A stretch of DNA of 64,000 nt, taken from contig FN649755.1 in the NCBI GenBank assembly GCA_000310025.1, positions 2,650,580-2,714,579 of the forward strand, read 5' to 3'. The notes under the pieces were generated by a model. It was not told where the DNA came from. It did not search any database and saw nothing but the letters and a program-made list of their open reading frames with translations. Shown here piece after piece: positions 57,360 through 64,000 of the stretch (its first letter is position 1; each line of letters begins with the position of its first letter). Source of the stretch: Ectocarpus siliculosus. Taxonomy: Eukaryota > Sar > Phaeophyceae > Ectocarpales > Ectocarpaceae. Position numbers and translations under genes: made by a program.

Positions 57360-60300
57360 CGACCAGGACTGGCTCTGAGAGGCCTCGACCGAGCCGTTAG
57401 GGGTGTTGGCGACCTTACCGTCGTCACGGTTGTCCCTTGCCTCCTCCCCCCCTCCTTACCCACCGTAGTCGTTCCACCGTTGTTGCTGCCGTCACCACGC
57501 CACAACACTGATGTCCCGCGAGACATCACGTCCTCTCGCCGAAGCGCCTTGCGGGCGGCCCTGGCTTGCCGGGAGAAACGAGCGCGGGTCCTCGTCCTCG
57601 CCGCTGCTGCTCTGGCTGGGGAGGCCATGGTCAACAAAGACGACCTCGACGACATCTTCATCTCCGCCCTCTTCCGTTCCCGCAGCACCGCTCTGTCTCT
57701 CAGAAGCAGCAGCTGAGCGGTATCCCTCGATGACGTGGAGGCAGTGGTGGGGGCCTTGTCGTCAAGAGCAGCGCCTTGTGAAAAGGTGATGAACCCTTTG
57801 GTAGTCTCTCCGTAGGCTGGATCCGCTACCGTCGTCGCCGCTACCGGTGCGCATGTGGGGTGTGATGGTCTGGAGTTGGTCTCGGCAAGCCCCAACAGCG
57901 GCACTTGTTCCTCAGTCTTGGCCGCCAGCGGCTCGGCCACTGCTACCGCCGTTTGGCGGGTCTTTGAAGGGGCGGGGGGTGACAACCTGGGCGGAGATAC
58001 TGTGGCGTTATGTTCAGCCCTTCGGCCGACGCCACCATGTTCGCTGTCGCCTAGCCCCCGGGATCGGTTTGGCTCGCCCTGGGCCTCCTGTCCAACCGAC
58101 TCGACCATTGGAGGTGCATCAACGGTTTTTCCGACGGCCGGGCTTGGTTTGACCGTCTGCTGGACCGCCGTAGTGGGTGTTAGCATCTCCTCTGATGCTC
58201 GAGCGCTAGCCAAAAGTGCCCCTGGCTCGAGAAACGTCGGCGTCGCAGGCGACCTCGCCTTCGCCATTGCTGCTGCCTTTGCTGCGACCTTTGCTGCGAC
58301 TGGCGCCACTGCTACTGCCGCTGTTGCTGCTACTGCTGTTGCTGCCGCTGCTGCTGCCATTGTTGCGTTTGCCGCTGTTGCCTTTGCTACTTTTGCAGCT
58401 GCTGCCCTTGCTGCTGCCGCTGCTACCGCTGCTGCTCCGTCTTTTGCAGCTGCAAAGGCAGCAAAAGCTTCTGCGGGTTTATAACCGAGTGTTGACATCC
58501 AGTTTCGCGTCACCTCGATGGAAGCCTTGCGCTCGAGTCGAATATCTCCCTCTCCCAACTCCTCGTCCTCCTTCTTGCTTTCCTGCACCCCCGTCGCCCC
58601 ATCCTGCTCACCGGCCTGCTCTCCCGAAACAGCCAGAGCGGCCAGTAGAGGAGCCATTGACCAGGTGGCGGCGGTCTTGACCGCTGTCGTTGACGCCGCC
58701 GCCGCCGTCTTGCAAGGCCGCTGCTCATCCATCGCCGAGATCCCACCGACAGCAGGCACAGCGGCCAGCACAGGCGGCATAGTCGAGGGAGTTGCTGCGG
58801 TGGCTACCAACGCTGACGCGGCCGCCGTCTTGCGTGTCTGCCCCTCATCCATAACCATCTTCGAGTCACCCGCAGGCGCAGATGCCGGCACGGGCAGAGC
58901 AGCCGGGGCAGCGGGCATACTCCAGGGAGTTGCGGGCATGGCTACTACCGCTGATTCCGTCGAACGTGCCTGGTTCTCAACCATCGCCGAGACCGCACTG
59001 ACGGCAGGTACAACGGCCGGCGCAGGCAATGCAGCCAGGGCGGGGGGCATAGCCGAGGAAGTTGCGGGCATGTCTACCAACGCTTCCGCCGCCGTCGACT
59101 TGCTAGCCTGCTCTTGATCCATAGCCGATATTTCACCGACGGCAGGCACAGCGGCCGGCACGGGCAGAGCAGCCGGGGCAGCGGGCATACTCCAGGGAGT
59201 TGCGGGCATGGCTACTACCGCTGATTCCGTCGAACGTGCCTGGTTCTCAACCATCGCCGAGACCGCACTGGCGGCAGGTACAACGGCCGGCGCAGGAAGA
59301 GCAGCCAGGGCGGGGACCATAGCCGAGGAAGGTGCGGGCATGGCTACCAACGCTTCCGCCGCCGTCGACTTGCTAGCCTGCTCTTGATCCATAGCCGATA
59401 TTTCGCCGACGGCAGGCACAGCGGCCGGCACAGGCAGAGCAGCCGGGGCCGGGAGCATAGCCGAGGAAGTTGCGGGCATGGCTGCTACCGCTGATTGTGC
59501 CTGGTTCTCAACCATCGCCGAGACCGCACTGGCGGCAGGTACAACGGCCGGCGCAGGAAGAGCAGCCAGGGCGGGGACCATAGCCGAGGAAGTTGCGGGC
59601 ATGGCTACCAACGCTTCGGCTACCGTCGACTTGCTAGCCTGCTCTTGATCCATAGCCGATATTTCACCGACGGCAGGCACAGCGACCGGTACTGGCAGAG
59701 CAGCCGGGGCAGCGGGCATACTCCAGGGAGTTGCGGGCTTGACTACTACCGCTGATTCCGTCGAACGTGCCTGGTTCTCAACCATCGCCGAGACCGCACT
59801 GACGGCAGGTACAACGGCCGGTACAGTCAGAGCAGCCGGTGCGGGGGGCATGGCCCAGGGAGTTGCGGGCATGGCGAATAAGGGTGCCGCGGCCGCCGTC
59901 TTGCGTGCCTGCCCTTGATCCGTAGTCGATATTTCGCCGACGGCAGGCACAGCGGCCGGCACAGGCAGAGCAGCCCGGGCTGGGGGAATAACCCATGGAC
60001 TTGCGGTTATGGCCAATAAGGCTGCCGCCGCCGTCATCTGGCAAGCCTGGTCCTCGACGATCGCCATGTCCGAGTCACCCGCAGGCGCAGATGCCGGCAC
60101 GGGCAGAGCAGCCGGTGCGGAGGGCATGGCCCAGGGAGTTGCACCGATACATGCCACCACTGATTCCGTCGAACGTGCCTGGTTCTCAACCATCGCCGAG
60201 ACCGCACTGACGGCAGGTACAACGGCCGGCGCAGGCAGAGCAGCCAGGGCCGGGAGCATAGCCGAGGAAGTTGCGGGCATGGCTATCAACGCTTCGGCTG

Positions 60301-62181
60301 CCGTCGACTTGCTAGCCTGCTCTTGATCCATAGCCGATATTTCACCGACGGCAGGCACAGCGGCCGGCACAGGCAGAGCAGCCGGGGCTGGGGGAATAAC
60401 CCATGGACTTGCGGTTATGGCCAATAAGGCTGCCGCCGCCGTCATCTGGCAAGCCTGGTCCTCGACGATCGCCATGTCCGAGTCACCCGCAGGTGCAGAT
60501 GCCGGTGCGGGCAGAGCAGCCGGTGCGGAGGGCATGGCCCAGGGAGTTGCACCGATGCATGCCACCGCTGACTCCGTCGAATGTGGCTGCTCCTCTTCCA
60601 TCGCCATCCCCGTGCAGGCTGCAGGCGCAGATGCCGTCACAGGCAGAGCGGCCGGAGCGGGGGGCATACCCCAGGGAGCTGAGCCGATGGCTGCACTCCC
60701 TACGGCCGCCGCCGCCGCCACCACTGTTGGGGAGCCTGCTGAAACGTCCCCCGCGCGGTGCGAGAAGGTCGCAGTTTCCACTGGACCAGCAATCGGCCTC
60801 ATGGCCTCCGTCTCTCTGGCAGGCAGCGCTGGTTGTTGCGTCAACGTGGGTGCAGCCAATGTCGCCAACCCCAATGCTGCCTCACTTTCGTCGGAAGACG
60901 CATTTCGTGCTGGACGGGGCTTGGCAGCGGTGGCCATCGTGCCGCTGGCGTTGATACCGCGCTTCGTGTGCACTTCCATGACTTGATGTAGTGGAACAAG
61001 CGCAAGAGGGCGGAGAGCGAGGGGGAGACAGGCACTTGTTAGAGTCGTGCTCGACGACAAGAGTTAAGCTTACTCAACTCAGCACTGGACGCACGTGTTT
61101 TCTGTTCATGAAGGGCTCAGAAATAATATCCATAAGACTTACAGTGTTTTTTGGGTGGCAGCGCTTCACCCACGCCGATACGATATCCCGCTGTTTCTAC
61201 AGGTACACGGCCGGTCTGCACCATCACCTCACACTGAACTCGAACGAATCCTTTGCTGGCGCTATTGACGTCGGGGGAGGCTTGTTTCAGCGACAAACAC
61301 AAACTGTTCTGGTGATTGCAACAAATCCAGGTATCTCGGCGACGACCCTGGGAACAGGCAAGAAGCCAAACACACAGACAGGCGGAAATACTGCCTGTCC
61401 CATCTTAGTGTGTGTACCACGTGCTCCACCATAACGAAGTGATATCTGGCCCAGTACCTGCTGTGGTGGTGGTCCTCCGTTCTCCTGGCTGAGAAGTTCC
61501 CGCAGGGGGGGTTGCGACAGATGCGTTGACGTTCCGGTTGATGCGCTTCCATCTCCGCCGTTGAGGCGCACTGGAAGGGGCCGAAGTCGAGCACGTTCCC
61601 GCCGCCGTCACCGCCGCCGCTGAACCCGTCGCCTGATTTTTGGGGTCCTCGCGACTCGCCGTATACATGGCGGCAGCAGCACCGGAAGTCATGTTCGATG
61701 CGGCAGTGATTGCGTTCATGGCTTTGACGGAAAGCTGTTGGATCCACGCCACATCGGTTTCCCGCATTTTCTGGCCGACCGTATCCTTCCTCTTCTCCGC
61801 TTGGAGTTTCGCCAGGCAAAGCTCGTCCTTGGCCTTCTGAGCAAGCTCTGTTGCTTCTACTGCAGCCTTGAACGGGCACGCCGTTGGTGAGCTCGATGAG
61901 TCCTCCAAATCATCGTCATCAAAGCTGAAGTCGTCCTCGAGAAAGCTGTAGTCGTCTTTGTCGCTCCCGTGGTCGCTGTTGCCGGTGCGCTTACCGCCCT
62001 CCCGGTGCGCGACCAAGGGGCCCCGCAGAATCGTCGCCGCCGGTACGGGCGCGGCCGGAGCCTTGGCACCTTCAGCTGGCGTCCTCGCGTTTCTACGGGC
62101 GGCCGAGGTGAGCTTGATCGACACCCTGGCGCGAGCAAGGTGCAGCGAACGTTGCATATGCCGTACCAACGGTTGTACCAC
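57248..62181 (-). CDS. alanine/proline-rich repeat protein, copy C
   Basis: Proposed exons: 62,181-61,458, ending CAG before GTACTG, and 60,972-57,248, starting after GGAAG; the phase-1 junction keeps frame and gives about 1,482 residues. An alternative in-frame acceptor lies 9 bases upstream. Exon 1 has a basic N-terminus whose Met is conserved in copy A, an acidic patch (FLEDDFSFDDDDLED), a helical segment (ATELAQKAKDELCLAKLQAE) and an Ala/Ser-rich part. Exon 2 has about 16 repeats of 41-46 residues, consensus ATPWxMPxAPAALPVPAxVP then AVGEISAMDQEQASKSTAAEALVA, then an Ala-rich coiled stretch and a basic tail. No known domain. The final tail is probably frame-shifted relative to copy A. Function unknown; a nuclear or scaffold role would be a guess. 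Confidence 0.6.
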
Positions 62182-62965
62182 ACAGAGAAATCAGTCAAGG
62201 CGGTTAGCTTGGTGCATCCTTCCCTTAGCACTCCCGTATTTGTTATTGGAACCTCACACGACCGCATGTAAGGCTCGCAGCAGGATGAGATAATACGACG
62301 AATGATTGAGAGCGTTATTACTGATGCATGTGCACACACGTACCCCATTTTCGTGGACACTATGGCAAGCCACTTGAGGCAGCGGGGCAGGTTGTGCCCA
62401 TCCCACCAGCTCGACGTCAAGGGTCGCACCACTACGAGCAAGTGAGGAACATGGATCGCTGGCGTCAATGTTCATCACATTTTGGGAGTTTCTCATGATT
62501 GTTTTGAAGTTTTGCGAAAGATAGGGACCTTGCTGTGGGCTCAGGAAGGAAGGGATATCTGTGCAGAAAGGGTGCACTCGCCGTGTTGCAGCGAGTGTCC
62601 CTTTGGAGGGGGGAAACGGTGTTTCTGGAGGAGGTCAGGGTTGAGGTGGTTGCAATGCCGCGGCAACCGTGGTTTATTGGTAGAAAATGGAACGAGCAAA
62701 TGGGTCCTGGCTGGATTTTCTCCCAAACAACCAACCATTGTCAGACCAAACATTTGAGAAGGCTTGCACCTCGATCTACAACTCCAAGTACAGTAGTTCG
62801 CGCACAAGAGCGAGCTTGCAAAAGGCAAAGCGAAGCCGAGGCGGACGAATCGGCGGGAAAATATTACAACTCGTCTATCACAACCGCTCTGGGCAATCTC
62901 GATGTTGTGGCCGACAAAGGCTTAGACTTGCGTATTTTCGACGCATCTGCGGTCTTGTGTATATA
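62182..62965. other. duplicated non-coding right end of copy C
   Basis: Matches 16,466-17,255 of copy A, including GCTGGCGTCAATGTTCATCACATTT, a GATAGGGACCTTGCTGT block and TCTACMACTCCAAGTACAGTAG. Presumed 5' flank of the - strand Ala-rich gene. No core promoter motif stands out. Confidence 0.5.
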
Positions 62966-63038
62966 TCAAAGCCATCAATAGAATAACAGATTCGACCAAG
63001 AAATGTGATGCGTGGTTCACAGTGTTCTCACGCTATTC

Positions 63039-63083
63039 TCACCTCGGCATTGGCGGCTGCTCCTGCAGCGATGGTGGCACGTG

Positions 63084-63156
<73 letters not shown>

Positions 63157-63329
63157 CGTTGTTGCTGTGGCTTCTGGGTGACGTCCAGCATCACCATCCT
63201 CCCCTTCTTCCCCACCACGACCTTATCATCCACTCGCTCCATCTTCTCCCTCCTCACGTCCTGCCCTGCCACACGGTGCCGGGGGGCGGTCTGCCTCGTG
63301 CGGCTGGCGGTGAGGCCATTCACTGGCAA
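63039..63329 (-). CDS. polyglutamine-containing reading frame
   Basis: A 96-codon - strand frame with a basic N-terminal half (KMERVDDKVVVGKKGRMVML), a Q tract of about 22 residues encoded by the CTG/CAG array, and KRHVPPSLQEQPPMPR before the stop. The array makes every frame look open (Leu or Cys runs on the + strand), so coding status is uncertain. Confidence 0.25.
63091..63155. repeat. (TGC)n microsatellite, about 21.7 units
   Basis: 65 bases of uninterrupted TGC repeat, followed by TCGTTGTTGCTG. A pure, long trinucleotide array is expected to vary in length. Confidence 0.95.
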
Positions 63330-64000
63330 GTTCCGCGCAAGAACGAGCGAACAACGATGCGAGAGCAGCGTCCAAAATCAAGTAACGGCGAGAAACAGAG
63401 GCAGAAACATCCCGACGAAAATAACGCATGGACGTGGAGATGGAGACGGTGCGGCAACGATAGAGACTGCGAAGAGAGCGTTGACAAAACAACAACCGGA
63501 AAATGATATGGCCCCTGCATGGAAACTGTAGCATCGTCGACCGGATAGTACATGAACATGAGCATCAGCGTCAGAAACTTTGAAATGTTCAAGGTCGATA
63601 TGGATCGCAGAACCCATTGAGTACAGTCGTGAGAGCTACGGCGCAACACGGCCGAGAAGGTATAGGATATTGTGGGTGGTGTAATTCGTTGTACTGTCGA
63701 TACCGTACACACACATGAAACGACAAGATGCGATGTTCAAACGGATCCAAGTTGGACGGCATCAACATTTGCAGACAATGCCACGATGCACCGGCGAAAG
63801 CTCCCACATGCGGAGGCCGCACGGCACAATCTGTAGAATGTACACCTCCTGTTCATTGCACACAGGGCACACGTTACTCTGGATACATACCAGAGGGTGT
63901 AAAAACGGTTGCGATCTACACCGTATATATAGACTACTGCGGTAGTCCAGCCGCAGTGGAAAACGAGTATCTACTGCTGTAAGGTGGATCCATGACACGG
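63330..64000. other. unassigned sequence at the right edge
   Basis: A + strand frame at 63,728-63,982 is Cys-rich (CRQCHDAPAKAPTCGG, further Cys in VECTPPVHC) and might be an exon of a secreted protein, but there is no paralogue or splice evidence. Confidence 0.3.

Larger units (their letters stand above)
49280..62965 (+). repeat. segmental duplication copy C
   Basis: The longest copy. Its left 4.4 kb also matches inverted copy D; from about 49,905 it matches A to the end near 62,960; 51,435-56,720 matches B. It contains the open FNIP gene, three tandem spacer units and the open, repeat-expanded Ala-rich gene. Confidence 0.85.

Noticed and set aside
58216-60986. Several + strand frames of 150-200 codons opposite the Ala-rich gene
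   Set aside because: Shadows of a GC-rich repeat with unit lengths near multiples of three; exon 1 and splice phase support the - strand.
63012-63506. + strand frame with a poly-Leu (or poly-Cys) run
   Set aside because: Produced by the TGC microsatellite read in other frames; long pure Leu or Cys runs are implausible.

Overview
This is eukaryotic nuclear DNA: genes are broken by GT-AG introns, intergenic stretches are long, and tandem and dispersed repeats are dense. Two genes carry 22-residue FNIP-type repeats of the form FNQPIVxVVWPASLQQLxFG, a style I associate with brown algae such as Ectocarpus. With the Ty1/copia element and roughly balanced base composition, a stramenopile, probably a brown alga, is the best guess (an inference; there is no marker gene here).

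The window is dominated by one duplicated block present in four versions. Copy A (about 6.18-17.26 kb, + orientation) and copy C (about 49.28-62.97 kb, +) are the longest. Copy B (about 30.05-34.56 kb, +) is truncated on its left. Copy D (about 34.56-38.10 kb) is inverted and abuts B. The block carries, left to right, a + strand FNIP-repeat gene, a spacer with a small conserved reading frame, tandem units of about 0.6-0.8 kb, and a - strand gene for an alanine/proline-rich repeat protein. The FNIP gene is open in A (13 repeats) and C (about 10), degenerate in B and reduced to a mini-ORF in D. The Ala-rich gene is open in C (about 16 repeats of 41-46 residues) and a pseudogene with 5 repeats in A.

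Between D and C lie an inverted-repeat structure (38.1-41.3 kb) and a nearly complete Ty1/copia retrotransposon (41,617-48,887). The retrotransposon has 191-bp LTRs differing at two positions, a 5-bp target duplication (CGATT), a polypurine tract, and Gag, protease, integrase, RT and RNase H domains. Its reading frame is interrupted twice: by a frame change at an in-phase GGGTTTA heptamer inside gag, and by one in-frame TAG between integrase and RT. It landed beside an older copia integrase remnant (48.9-49.3 kb, - strand). Another copia Gag remnant lies at 24.2-25.6 kb (-).

Single-copy parts are sparse. There is a candidate multi-exon membrane protein at 1.5-2.4 kb and a better supported single-pass membrane protein at 26.9-28.5 kb. 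The rest is mostly unassigned sequence with short tandem repeats, homopolymer tracts and small dispersed repeat families. No rRNA, tRNA or CRISPR was found. Edges of duplicated blocks were judged by eye and are good to some tens of bases.
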